NCBI GenBank assembly: GCA_963971575.1
Contig: OZ020622.1
Coordinates: forward strand, 10,578,279 to 10,642,278
Source: Liopterus haemorrhoidalis
Lineage: Eukaryota > Arthropoda > Insecta > Coleoptera > Dytiscidae
Direction: 5' to 3'
DNA length: 64,000 nucleotides
Below, piece by piece: positions 33,514 to 44,289 of this stretch. The notes below the pieces were generated by a model that saw only the letters and a program-made list of their open reading frames with translations, did not search any database and had not been told where the DNA came from. Position 1 is the stretch's first letter. Each line of letters starts with the position of its first letter. Made by a program: the position numbers and the translations under genes.

Positions 33514-33812
33514 CAGTAGTACTCAACCTGGTCCCTACCGCCCACTAGATTTTTTTGGTGGGCGGTAGGGGTTTGGTCCAATGCTGGCTACTTTCCGTGT
33601 TTTTTTTAAATTTAATTGACGTTTTAAAAACATTAAAATGGAAATGTTTTGAGATGTTGCAGTAAGTTGTTTTATAAAGATTTTTGCAGCTAAATTTTGC
33701 GAAAGTATTTGGTAAGTTATTATTATTATACAACAGGTGGGCGGTATGAAAATTTTTCTACCAATAGAGATGCTAAAGTGGGCGGTAGGTATGAAAAGGT
33801 TGAGTATCCCTG
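33514..33812. mobile_element. 299-bp hAT-type MITE with perfect 8-bp duplication
   Basis: CAGTAGTACTCAACCTGGT and AAAAGGTTGAGTATCCCTG are the inverted ends; TTCTAAAA flanks both (33506-33513 and 33813-33820). Subterminal GGGCGGTAGG words repeat on both sides, as transposase-binding sites in hAT elements do. Confidence 0.88.
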
Positions 33813-34028
33813 TTCTAAAACATATGCAAATCCAGAACTAAAACAAACAAAACAAAATAAAAATTGATGTGAAGTGTGAATTTTCACACATTTCAGGGTT
33901 TCGCAGGTATTTAGTAAGTGAATGATGATTATTTGGGATACCAAAAGAAATTTTATATTAAAATATTTTTTTTGTTAATTTTAATTCGAACGCCTAATAC
34001 CATTATTTAAGTTTCTAAATATGTGCAG

Positions 34029-34034
<6 letters not shown>

Positions 34035-34094
<60 letters not shown>
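34035..34094. repeat. TA microsatellite
   Basis: About 30 uninterrupted TA units. Confidence 0.95.
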
Positions 34095-34095
<1 letters not shown>

Positions 34096-34337
34096 CAAGG
34101 TTCATTAAGAATTTTAAAAATTGCGCCTATAGCTTCCATTGATTGTTATAAGTTCCGCCCCTCTGATTTCGTGTACATTGAAACAGAATTAAATTATAAT
34201 TTAAACAATTTCCAATGGTTATTAAATTTACGCTTTTAAAAATTAAATGCAACATTTGCCAAAATATAACTAAAATTTTGAAAAAATAATTTAAACAATA
34301 GAAAAATTAAAAAAAAAAAAACAAAAAAAAATATTGT

Positions 34338-34425
34338 CTCTTCTCGTAAGGTTCGATCCCTTTCGGATCGAGTTATTTGGGTGAAACGCCAGCATCAAAA
34401 CCACTGCACCAGCATACACGTTCCA
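34338..34425 (-). other. tRNA-like region
   Basis: On the minus strand TGCTGGTGCAGTGGTTTTGA resembles a Pol III A box and GGGATCGAACC a B box with about 35 bases between. It occupies the same place as the tRNA-like block at 59838-59912 but has a different sequence. No good cloverleaf was found, so it is not called a tRNA gene. Confidence 0.45.
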
Positions 34426-34959
34426 TTGTAGAGTTTTACAAAGCTATAACTTGTGCACATTATTATCAAAAAATCACAAAAAAAGCGTTCAAAAATCTGA
34501 TCTAAAATTCCTGTTGTACTATTCCGGTTCACACCAATGTACATTACTTAGATGTTTTTCAGATTTTTAGTTTAAACCATCTGGGCTACAGGGTGTGGGA
34601 CAAATTTTTTTTGCAAAATTATGGCAAAAATTGCTTCAAAATAATTTATTTTGCAAAAATAAAAATTTGATCGTTAATCCACGTACCAAGGGCTTTCATT
34701 TGATACCCTACTCAGAATTATAAAAAATATATTTTTTTTTTCGATGAGCACATATTTGTTTATATTTTTAGGGGGATATGTTTTTTAGATGTTTTAGTAT
34801 TTTTCCTATGTGCGGGTCAAAGAGTTGTATAAGCATGCCAAATTTCAACTCTCTAGGTTTAGCCGTTTGGCTACAATTTTTACCGAACAGACAGACAGAC
34901 AGACGACAAAATGACGGTATAAGGGTTTTTGGTCATACCTACAAAACCCTAAAAATGTG

Positions 34960-35640
34960 CAGTTATTAGGGGTCCTTTGGAAGAGAGTGCTTGAGGAGAA
35001 GACTCACAGGCACTAAACAAAGATATAACTGGTAGGAGTATAATTTAAAAAAAGTTTCTCGTATGATAAATCAGCGTAGGTCTACATCTTTCCTTTGGTC
35101 CTCCAGTTTTCTCATTTGTATATAATGAGAAAATAAAATTAATACACCTACATTCTGAACATCTTTTCATTTTTTGCTCTACTTTAAGGTTTCTATATAT
35201 AATAACACGACCTATATTTGCACCTCAGACGCGACCTGGATTCCATTCTGTTCTGTTTATTCATAAAGTATCGAGAAAAGTTTATAGAAAACATAATATT
35301 TATTATATAAATTATTTAGTAAATATTAAGACAGAATTTAATTAAGTTTAAGTGTTAATTCAATCAAAAGTTGACAATTTTTGTTAAGGGAATCGGAACT
35401 AGGTTACCACGGTTTCTAAAGAATATCGGAATGGTCTGCACTCAGCAACGTTTTACCCCGAAACAGGTTTCCGCACCTAGAAGTAGGGCTGCCGAGAGGA
35501 CTTCTGGGGCCCCGGGGAGAAACTTTCTTTGCGGGTCCAGGGTAATGATCAATTCTATAGTTCTATACCCGGGACCGTCAAGAGGGTGAAAACTAATTCT
35601 TTCAGCTCGGACTCTGGACCATATACAAATGAAGCAGAAA
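34960..35640. other. no gene recognised
   Basis: The part from 35390 to 35620 is unusually GC-rich for this window (GGGCTGCCGAGAGGACTTCT, then GGGGCCCCGGGGAG), perhaps a fragment of a hAT or SINE element; no boundary was found. Confidence 0.35.
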
Positions 35641-35659
35641 TTTTTATTATAATACAGGT

Positions 35660-35740
35660 GAAAATACAACTGATGACCTAAAAAAAAGTCCTCACTTCCA
35701 AAATACAAGTGATAAGCTAAAAAAAAAGGTCCTCACTACA
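35660..35740. repeat. two diverged tandem units of about 40 bp
   Basis: Both units read AAATACAA-TGAT-A-CTAAAAAAAA followed by GTCCTCACT. Confidence 0.65.
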
Positions 35741-35769
35741 AGTGAGGGAGCACATTAGACCTGTTGCAC

Positions 35770-36110
35770 GAAGATAAAAGGGGGGAAAGGTGGGCGAGGG
35801 AATTAGAGGCAACAAGGATGGAGATTGGGGAAGGATAACAGAAAGGGGTAAAGGAAAGAAGGAGACCCGGTGGGAAGCAGAAGGGGAGAAATGGAAGGAA
35901 GGAAGGGGATGAGGTTACCTAGAAATGGGGAGGAAGGGAGATAGAAGGAGGGGTGAAGAAATGGTTGGAAGGGAAAAGAATGAAATAAAATAAAATTAAT
36001 CAAAGATGGGCGAGAGAACTGGAAGTAAGAAGGAAGGAGATCGGAGAGGGAAACCAGAAGGAGAACAGGAAGAAGGAGAGGGACATTGGAGTAAGAAGAT
36101 AGAAAAGAGA
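35770..36110 (+). repeat. 340-bp polypurine tract
   Basis: The plus strand is almost entirely A and G (GGAAGGAAGG, GGGGAGAAATGG, AGAAGGAGAGGG words) with few pyrimidines. It directly follows the 3' end of the minus-strand LINE at 36240 and may be its pyrimidine-rich 3' UTR. Confidence 0.85.
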
Positions 36111-36239
36111 AAAAACATTGTTAATGTTATGTATTTATTTTTGGATTTATTGTTTTATTTTTTGTAATGGTTAATACCCTGAACGCCGCAAGGCCTAGGG
36201 AATAAAGAATATATATATATACGAGTGACGACCACGCGC

Positions 36240-37345
36240 CCCTAGCAGGTGCCTCGATTCCAGGTCGTTCCTACGGCTCTGCCGAAGACCCTGAGGCCCG
36301 AAGAACCCCGGCTAACCCCCCCCCCCTCCCCTTGATCGGGCCTGCCTAGAAGACCGATATACAGATGTAGTAGGCAGAGATAGGAGGCTTTCATACCACC
36401 CAAAACACCAACTATCAGGACTACAAGCTTAACTTTATACCCTGGATACAGCTTTCTAAGCTCGGACAAGAGGACTCCATATACTTGGACCTCTTTCCTC
36501 CTCCTTGACAGACATATTCTTCTGAGCTGGACTTGAGAATTCGATCACAAACATCTGTTTGGTCTCGATATCCAGGAGGGTTATGTCCGGTTTAGTCCCT
36601 GTCAGTAACCTCGAGGTGGGGAAAGAGTAATTCCAATAAATTCGGCACTTGGAATTTTCCAGCACCGATTCAATGTCAGAAGGGACGTACGGTAAAACCG
36701 GTATTTGGTCAATACCATAGGCATGTCTAAGATGGTAGTAGTGCACGCGGAGAGCAGCATTATGTCGAGACACGTAGCTCGACCCTGCAAGAGATGGGCA
36801 AGCAGACAGAATGTGCATAATCGTTTCAGGATGGTGGGGGCACAACCTACAGAGCCACACTCCGCCGTTTGGAATATGCGGACCCTGTACGCCAAAGTAT
36901 TTATAAAACCATCCTGACACGCAAACACAAAGCATTCTGTCTCCGATCTCAAACCCGCAGACTTAAGAAACGAGAACGTAAGTTCGGTGGACAATTCTAG
37001 ACTTTTAATATGTTTGAAGAACACAGAGTGCATACTTTTACTCATGTGTTCTTCTGTCAACATCTCCCCTCGTTTCACCGAACTGGTAACTCTGTTGTAC
37101 TTTTCCCGAGAGAGTTGTACTCCAGCGTTTACTCTGACGGGACTCAAGTCTGCCAGGTTAAATCTCGTTGCTGCTCTTGGCGCTGCTTGGTAAAGAAACG
37201 CCCCTTTGCCACTAAATTTGTGTTCACTAACGAACTGTAATAGTGGGTCATAACTTCTGAGGATACTGTTAGCTGTAACCAAGACGAGTCGATCGTGCAA
37301 ACACTCCAGATTAAGTAATCCCCGACCCCCGATTTGACGAGGGAG
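36240..37345 (-). pseudogene. LINE with restriction-like endonuclease, 3' end
   Basis: C-terminal third of an R2/R4-group ORF, which cuts its target with a PD-(D/E)xK-like nuclease instead of APE. From 37345 the minus strand reads RQIGGRGLLNLECLHDRL, VFFKHIKSLELSTELTFSFL and FACQDGFINTLAYR; after a shift near 36895 the knuckle CRLCPHHPETIMHILSACP (C-x2-C-x7/8-H-x4-C) appears, then RHNAALRVHYYHLRHAYGID, YWNYSFPTSRL and the nuclease signature KPDITLLD...FVIEF. A second shift near 36470 leads to LRKLYPGYKVKLVVLIVGVL GGM and a weak end near 36240. At least two frameshifts; the RT is gone. It is the only LINE of this group in the window. Confidence 0.85.
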
Positions 37346-38064
37346 GGTGAAGACTTCTAATTATTATTATTATAATCAAAACTATATGACTGACAACAAT
37401 TTGATAGAAGCTGATCTTATTATGAAGTCTAGAAAACTGATGCAAGTCCATTATTTTCAAGTTTCAAGTAGTGTTGAAACTGATGGGGTCTTCCAGAAAC
37501 TACGTGCTGGCTTTATCTATTCGTGGATTTGATATTTCACTACGATATCCCACGTGTAGTTATTTTTAGTTTTAACATTGTATTCACTGTTTCAATTTGA
37601 TCCAGTAATTAATTGTTTAGTTAAAGCATTTATTAATTAAAATATTTAAATCAAAATTTCCATGAATAGGTGTAAATGTTATTTGGATTGTTAAACTGTG
37701 GAATTTCAGGTTAATAGGTTGTTAAACTGATATTATAATTTATTGTTTATATTATTAGAACATGCATATCATGAGTTGAGTATGCATGTGCTAATGTATT
37801 TATCTTTTTGAGTAGGTAGAATATCTCGTTCTACCTACAATTCTGAACCATTTGTGGATAACAACAAGTACTCTACAATGTTGAGAGTAGAAATCATGTC
37901 AATAACTTCAAAAGTTCATGTTAAAGATGAAGAAATTTTATTGAAAGTTTAAGAAACACTGTTAGTATTGTTACAGAAATAAAATTTCATAACTAAATTC
38001 AATATAATTATCAAATTAGAGTAAAATATTACATGATAAAAAATACTTTCTTAGAAAAGGTACT
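37346..38064. other. AT-rich spacer
   Basis: No supported gene. The start of the LINE fragment at 37345 is a sharp edge with ATTATTATTATT next to it. Confidence 0.35.
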
Positions 38065-38067
38065 TAA

Positions 38068-38826
38068 GGCGGCGCACAACCCTATAGTTCTCAATAGTTT
38101 CTTATACAAAACTAATAATCGGAAATAAAATTAATAACAATCTATATATCAAAATTTGCAGCGAATTTTTATCTATCTAATAGGATATTTTTAGTTGTAG
38201 AAAAAGCAGTAATGTAATTGTAAATAAGCTAATTGCATTATAGACGCCATCTTGTAAACCAATTGACGCATATTTGCGTACGATGCGGCAAATTGTAGCT
38301 AAAGCTTCATTCTACAAATATGTTTTTAGCTATTTTACTCTATTGTGAAAACTACTTATAGTTATTATACTTGGTAGTCCATTTTTGCCGCCATCTTGAA
38401 TCTGCCGAGGTTTTCAAAATAGGTGTTACAAGAAAAATGATTTAATCTTCGTAAAGAATACGTGTACCAAGTGGCATTCCATTATCATCAAGTATAATAT
38501 TTTTCGACGAAGGTTCTAAACTATAAGGAATCAAGTCGAAAAAAATGTTGACGTATTATTTGAACATTTCTACACAAAACTATATAAATATAAAAGTTAT
38601 TCGAAACCCACAAATAGATTTAAAAAATTACAGAACAATATCGCTGATGTCTATTTTTAAGTTATTGAGCGATAATATTTTTACAATAAATGTTTCTACA
38701 ATTAAAAATATCTTATTACATAGATAAAAACTCGGTGCAAAATTTGATGTATAGGTTGATACTAATTTTATTTTATATTTTTAGTTTTGTATAAGAAATT
38801 AGTAACCACTGGGGGTTATACGCAGC
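38068..38826. mobile_element. element with about 110-bp inverted repeats
   Basis: Left arm 38068-38177 (GGCGGCGCACAACCCTATAG, TTTCTTATACAAAACTAATA, TATATATCAAAATTTGCAGC) pairs with right arm about 38714-38826 at roughly 75-80%. TTAA occurs at both outer edges (38064-38067 and 38827-38830). The interior holds GCCATCTTG motifs and a short RT-like stretch. Superfamily unknown. Confidence 0.65.
38585..38700 (+). pseudogene. tiny RT fragment
   Basis: VIRNPQIDLKNYRTISLMSI FKLLSDNI matches RT motif 1 of RTE-type LINEs (NYRPISLLS...YKLFSKII). Only about 30 residues survive, inside the long-inverted-repeat element. Confidence 0.45.
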
Positions 38827-39019
38827 CTTAAAGATAAGTACAGACATGTTTATTAGTATAAATTGAAATGCTAATATTATAACAAGAATAGGAAATTGTA
38901 AATCCTATATTCCTGTCAAATAAGTATTAGATATATTCGGACCATACATGGAAAACTATTAATCTCTGTCTTGAAACTATAATCATAGTTTTGTAATTGA
39001 AACTGCCGAGATACACTAG

Positions 39020-39240
39020 ATCAGGAGTCGGGGAACAGGGGTAAAATACCCCAAACGGGGTAAAAACGAAATTCTTGGGGATGAAGAGATATTAATAGAC
39101 AAAACCGATCTGTTACATTTTTTGATGTCAAGGGCTGTAAAGTCTTTTAAAATTGTTCATGAGGAGGCAATTAAAAAGTTGTTGCCATTTGCAATAACTT
39201 ATGTATCTATCGGATAGTTATCTAACGGATAATGAGACTG
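39020..39240 (+). pseudogene. hAT transposase C-terminal remnant
   Basis: AGGAGTCGGGGAACAGGGG at 39020 resembles a hAT end. At 39142-39208 the plus strand reads SFKIVHEEAIKKLLPFAITY V, matching the hAT dimerisation region ([12 protein letters not shown]) also seen at 49632. No other part survives, and the matching right end is not evident. Two similar 30-bp units (TATCGGATAGTTATCTAACG and TGTCGGATAGTTACCTAGTG) follow at 39216 and 39306. Confidence 0.5.
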
Positions 39241-40023
39241 ATGTATTTGAATTCACTGCTTGGTAATGACATTTATTCAGAAGATAAAGTTCCAGATAAC
39301 ATTATCTGTCGGATAGTTACCTAGTGGTTTAAATGAAGGTGGAAAGACCGGGCCTTAAGGTCATAATGCCCGGGGGGACATATTAGCCATCCAAATGAAC
39401 CCGTAAATAAAAAAATAACCTGTATAAAATTCTCGAGAGATAACTCCATTATACTTCCAATAGTAATTTTCATCCCTTTCTGAGATCTCAGAATTATCAT
39501 TGATAGCCCAAAAGTCATCCTATTATCACCTCTGTCCTCCGATTTTACCATATAGGCCGTGTCTCCAACGCTATAGCTCTGAAATTTTAATAAATCCTTA
39601 ATCGAAATGTATAACTATTTATATAAAGATACAAAGTAACAAAATATAAACTATTTTAGATCATGTAGTACCAAGTAACTTCCAAATACAACGTTATACC
39701 TCATCTTCAATAATAAAAAAATAGTGTATTGTGCCCGGTAGTTCAATTTCAATCAACTCTATACTATTGATAAAATATTAATATATGTGTTTATTCTCAT
39801 AAAGAATTATTTTAAGCAATTCTGTTCCTTATGTATTAATTGTTAATGACTATATTCCTTAATGAGCTTTATCATGATTAACCATCTTGATATGTAGTGA
39901 TACGTGATTTTTGCAAGTGGCGTCTTAATTTTTTTCTGACGTTTTTAGTTATTTTTAAGTGATAAAAGTGCAGAAAATACTTGAAATAGTGTGTTATAGT
40001 GTGGATTTTAGTGTTTGGACTAA
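39241..40023. other. no clear gene; possible 5' leader near the end
   Basis: Bases 39955-40023 contain several AGTG words (AAGTGATAAAAGTGCAGAAA, ATAGTGTGTTATAGTGTGG), a composition seen in insect 5' UTRs, just before the ATG at 40024. Confidence 0.3.
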
Positions 40024-40053
40024 ATGCAGACCAAAATTGGATCGACTGGAAAG
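40024..40053 (+). CDS. possible first coding exon of a host gene
   Basis: ATG at 40024 opens ten codons, MQTKIGSTGK, that end exactly at AAG|GTATTT, a good 5' splice site. The upstream sequence looks like an insect 5' UTR. The exon ends in phase 0, the same phase in which the candidate exon at 50798 starts. Nothing in ten residues identifies the protein, and the sequence could be chance. Transcript evidence would decide. Confidence 0.25.
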
Positions 40054-41439
40054 GTATTTGTAGAAATTTTTGTTAATTTTATAATATAAGTCATTGTTAT
40101 GTAGAATGTGCTTGTATGGACAATATAGAAACACATACATGCATACACTATCGGTTATAACTAGAGAAACAAAACTATTTTTTAAATCATTTTCATAAAT
40201 CCCGATTATTGACTAAATGAATATTGAATTATATTGGTATAGCAACAACAATTTATAAGTTAGAACCTGCTCTTAAAAATATTTGTTGTATTGGTACAAC
40301 AAATAAAATAATAAACTTTCTGCTGCAGTAGACCATCTGCATATTTCTTTTGTAAGACTTATTAATAAAACAATTTTTTGTGGTTACATTTTTGGCTAAA
40401 ATGTAGTATGATGAACGAATCTGGTGGGGAATATTTGAAAAAGGAGACTTCTCAAACAAAAACAAATAATAAATAAAGATTATAATTAATAAAACGGTAA
40501 AAGTAACTTTTAGCTGCTTTTACTACGCCCTGAGTTTGCACTTTTGCACTGTTTCACTGTTCTCTTTGCACTGTTTCCATGTTTCAATTCACTTTAAAAT
40601 TCAATTAATATTTAGGTGGTTTATAAAGAAAATAAATAAAAAGTTATCAATAATAACCTAAGATAGTGCTTTTAATGTGAATCACTGTATTAGATTACAC
40701 TGTATCTTGCGCCAGCTTTGTCTGTGTGTGCAAAAACACAGTACCCAGTAACCCTCATTTCTTGTATGATACTCGGCAAGTACCCACTTGCATATTTCCT
40801 ACTATGACACTAGATCAAATGTCTTAATAATTTTTTGCATTTTATGTATGATTGTAGTTTAGCGACCATGAAATTAATTATTCGTCACGAATCATACAAT
40901 AGTTTTGTCGCATTGATGTGAAAGGTAACAATGAAATACATGTAAAAAAATAAAATAATGAAAGTAAAACCTTGCTTCTACTATTAAAATAGTTAAACTA
41001 CATTCCTTTAATTTGTGTTTATAAATATCTCTATTAGCATAACATGAAGTTTTTCAAGTGTGAACCACCCAGTGAGAAAACATAATAATTAAATCAACAC
41101 TATTTATTACAACGATACGTTGTATGAGAATATTAACACATTTTTACCTGGAAATTAAATGCGTGAATTTCGACTGTACATCAATTCATGTCTGGGTGGA
41201 AGTCAGACGATAACTTCCTTTATTACCACAGGTATCTAAGGATCTTTAAAGTTGCCGGCCCGCAACAACTACAGGACGGTATTTAGGTAATGTCTCAAAT
41301 ATTTTTCCACCGCATATAATTAAGATCGAGTGTTCAATACGGCAAAATACCGGGTATTAATCGGGCTACTTGGATTTAGTAAGTTTTCATTGTATTATCT
41401 TGAGTTTTATTTTTTATATACAAGATGAACCGAAACCCA
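40054..41439. other. AT-rich; intron if the candidate gene is real
   Basis: No transposon or gene recognised. Confidence 0.3.
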
Positions 41440-41936
41440 CAAAAGTTGTTTGTTCACGAAGCACTTCCAAGAAAATAATCGCATATTTCTTCGGTTGTAC
41501 TGGACATGTCGCAACCGTTCCTTAAGAGGATCGAAAAACAGTTAATGCTGAATAGTATACAACAATCTGTTTGTCAGAAGTGATCGATAAAATAAGGAAA
41601 AACAACCAAAAACGTTGCATCATTCTTCATCATGACAATGCAAGCTCGAACACAGCACGTCAATCAATTGATTATTTGTAGGAGAAAAACATCGAATTAA
41701 TTTCTTATTGGCCGTATTCTCCTGATTTATCCCCTATCGATTTTTTTTTTTTTTTTGTTCCCTATGTCAAACAAAAAATGCATGGACAGCGATTTTCATC
41801 ACCTCAAGAAGCTGTTGAAGCCTTATACACTCATGTTTTTGAGATACCAACTTCAGAGTGGAAAAAATGTTTCGAGAATTGGTTTGAACGCATGCAAAAG
41901 TGTATAAATATTAAAGGCGAGTATAAAAAAATCCTC
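41440..41936 (+). pseudogene. mariner transposase catalytic-domain remnant
   Basis: Across several frames the plus strand gives ILHHDNASSNTARQSIDYL (second aspartate block), IELISYWPYSPDLSPIDFFF (third), then after a T-run disruption VKQKMHGQRFSSPQEAVEAL and SEWKKCFENWFERMQKCI, ending KGEYKK. The 28 or so bases of T at 41742-41757 lengthened and broke the frame. The N-terminal half is missing. The copy is cut at its 3' end by the MITE at 41940, so no terminal repeat remains on that side. Confidence 0.8.
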
Positions 41937-41939
41937 TTA

Positions 41940-42499
41940 AGCCGCATTCAGAGCTCTTTAAATTAAGAGGTTGTAGACTGTGCTTTGTTAGCTCTAAGTT
42001 ATGTTCCTATGCATTCTTTTTAACGTTCCATGTACCGTTCACATCTGTTATAAATTAGTACGTTACGAATAGCCCTCCATCTGTGAATTTTGAAACCATT
42101 TAGCTTCGTAAAATATTTTATATGTATTATCGTTCTTATAATTCTGTTGTCTTAGATTTTAACTATCTAATTACCTAAATTGATCATATTTATTGCCCGT
42201 CTTTGTAATTTTGAGCAAGATTTGTTAATGATGACATTATGTTAGGTTATGTAAAGGCATTCGATAACTACGGTGTCACTGATAGAATGCGATAGCCGAT
42301 GTGTTTATATGTCTGTCTCATTAAAACATCTCACTAGCTATAAATTTAGAAAATTATGCACAATCCACAACAAACAGCGTATTAAATTTGGAGGTCTGAA
42401 CGGTTTCACGTCTTATCATATGACAAACTCTCTGGTGACAGTGAACAGTCCATAAGATACAGTGCATAAGCTATTGATTTAAGAGCTCTGAATGCGGCT
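41940..42499. mobile_element. 560-bp Harbinger-like MITE, copy 1
   Basis: AGCCGCATTCAGAGCTCTTT AAATT at the left, complement at the right; flanked by TTA (41937-41939 and 42500-42502). Nearly identical to 58146-58709. No coding sequence recognised. Confidence 0.88.
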
Positions 42500-42502
42500 T
42501 TA

Positions 42503-43484
42503 CACTTACCAAATCCAACACCTATAATTTTGTACCTATCACATGCGATTTAAAACTTGAATACGGCTTAAAACTCGATTTAGCCACAACTATACTCTAT
42601 TTTTTTAAAGAACGAAGTAGATGGCGTTGCGAGCGCGGCCGGTTTCACACTGTATGAAATTAAAGTTTATAATTTAAAATTAAATACATTTTGCGGTAAA
42701 TTCAAATTTGACGTTTCAAAATTAATGTTTTTAAAAAAGTTATAATTTAAATGCATAAAATTCCTATTATTCTTAATTTCTAAATAAATTGTAAAATATA
42801 GATAAATTAACAATTCAATAATTAAAAATAAGTTCAATAATTCTATTTTCTTATTTTCAAATAATTTAAAATTTAATTAAAATTTATTATTTATATAAAA
42901 CTTATAAAAAATAATTAAGAAAAATATATAAAATAATATTGGAAATCAGTCCGAATCATCAATGGATTCTTCTTCACTTCAAGTTTATATTTTTTCGACA
43001 CTACATAAATTATTAATATGGCGTTCGTTGACAGCAAAGAATATGACAGTTGACAGCAAAACAACTGTTGTGTTTGGTCCCAGAGGTGTACCTACATTAA
43101 TTCATTTTCAGACGACTTCATTTTAAAATATTTCTCTTAATATTGTATATATTCTAAATAAATTTCAAATCTATTTATTCACTGGCTTTTATATTCTAAC
43201 ATTATTTAAACATATACCTCCGTTTTACTTATTAGAAATAATAGGTAGTAACATATTCACTGTAAACTTAGTTTGTACGCCTATGTTTACAAATTTGGTT
43301 TAAAATAAATAGAGACAAATAGAATAAGTTGAGACAGAAATCTATTTTTCTACAGTGTAAACTTTTCCACGTTCTTATCCAATTAAAAACAAGATTGAAA
43401 TAGCTATTATCTTGCCCACACTCCATTCTTTAAAAATATGAAGTATAGAATGAATCTGAACTAGTTTTAAAGTTATAACAGTTG
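42503..43484. other. very AT-rich spacer
   Basis: TTTAAAATTAAAT-type words dominate 42650-42930. No gene. Confidence 0.35.
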
Positions 43485-43497
43485 CTCAAGGGATGGC

Positions 43498-43784
43498 CAC
43501 AAAGAGTACCCAATTTTTAAGAACTCAAAAAATTAATTTATTTGAAAAGAAATTACAGATATATTTTAGGCATAGGTCACATTATTTTTCGACATAGTCG
43601 CCTTCCCCATCTATGCACATCGTGAGCCGAGGAATGAGCTTTTTATACCAGTGTCGAAAAAATTTGCCGCGAGCTGTCTTGTCCATCCTTTGACGGCATG
43701 CTTGATCTCCTTTTTCCGCCCATAGACTCCTTGTGAGAGGTGAACAGATGGCAATCCGATGGCACCTGATTGGGGTTGTAAGCT
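43498..43784 (-). pseudogene. mariner transposase tail, inverted arm of a fold-back
   Basis: Minus-strand frames give AYNPNQVPSDCHLFTSHKES MGGK (third catalytic block, SPDLAPSD form degraded), a shifted middle and GEGDYVEK with stop at 43582. The outer 3' UTR (to 43498) matches the right-hand copy in reverse. Only the last 90 or so residues are present. Confidence 0.8.
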
Positions 43785-44197
43785 GGATGGTAGACAATGC
43801 CCGTCCTCATACTGCCCACGTCACAACGCAACTTTTGAATTCATTCGGATGGGACATTATCAACCACTCAGCTCTCAGCCCCGATCTGGCGCCGTCGGTT
43901 TACCATTTGTTCACCTCCAGGAGTCTATGGACGAAAAAAGATTTTTCAGCGACGACGAGGTCAAGCATGCCTCAAAGAATGGACGACAGATTTTTTCCAC
44001 ACAGGTATAAAAAAACTCATATACTAGCATCGGCGAATCAATGCAGTTGCGTCACACTACGTAACAAACGAATGTATTGTCTGGAACAATGCAATCGTTT
44101 GTTACGTCGTGTGACGTAACTGCATTGATTCGCTGATGCTAATATACTTCGGCTCACGACGTGGAACGATCGGGAAGGCGAGTACGTCGAAAAATAG
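43785..44197 (+). pseudogene. mariner transposase tail, direct arm of a fold-back
   Basis: MVDNARPHTAHVTTQLLNSF GWDII gives the second catalytic block, followed by LSPDLAPSVYHLFTS for the third, in which aspartate is replaced by valine. The end GEYVEK is reached at 44197 after the fold-back MITE at 44025-44140. The 3' UTR (to about 44285) is inverted relative to 43498-43580. The same family therefore lies head-to-head around about 43785. No 5' half of the gene is present on either side. Confidence 0.85.
44025..44140. mobile_element. 116-bp near-perfect fold-back MITE
   Basis: TAGCATCGGCGAATCAATGC AGTTGCGTCACACTACG pairs with the right half ending GCATTGATTCGCTGATGCTA, leaving a loop of about 15 bases. 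ATATAC flanks it on both sides (44019-44024 and 44141-44146). It sits inside the mariner tail. Confidence 0.88.
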
Positions 44198-44289
44198 TGT
44201 GACCTATATCTAAAATATCTCTGTAATTTCTTGTAAAACAAATTGATTTTTTGAGTTTGTAAAAATTGAATACCCTTACTTTGTGGACA

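Larger units (their letters stand above)
33885..34959 (+). mobile_element. 1.07-kb inverted-repeat element with a tRNA-like cassette
   Basis: CACACATTTCAGGGTTTCGC AGGTAT (33885-33910) and its diverged complement ATACCTACAAAACCCTAAAA ATGTG (34935-34959) bound the element. Inside are a TA microsatellite, a tRNA-like region (34338-34425, minus), CCATCTGGGCTACAGGGTGT near 34578, CAAGGGCTTTCATTTGATAC near 34687 and an (ACAG)n stretch near 34895. The region 34230-34730 is homologous, inverted, to 59525-60010. No protein-coding ORF. Class uncertain: TIR-like ends suggest a DNA transposon, the tRNA-like region suggests a SINE history. Confidence 0.55.

Noticed and set aside
34338..34425. True tRNA gene
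   Set aside because: A-box and B-box words exist but acceptor and anticodon stems do not fold convincingly.
37347..37532. 61-codon frame near 37.4 kb
   Set aside because: No recognisable motif or repeat, and composition typical of AT-rich noncoding DNA.
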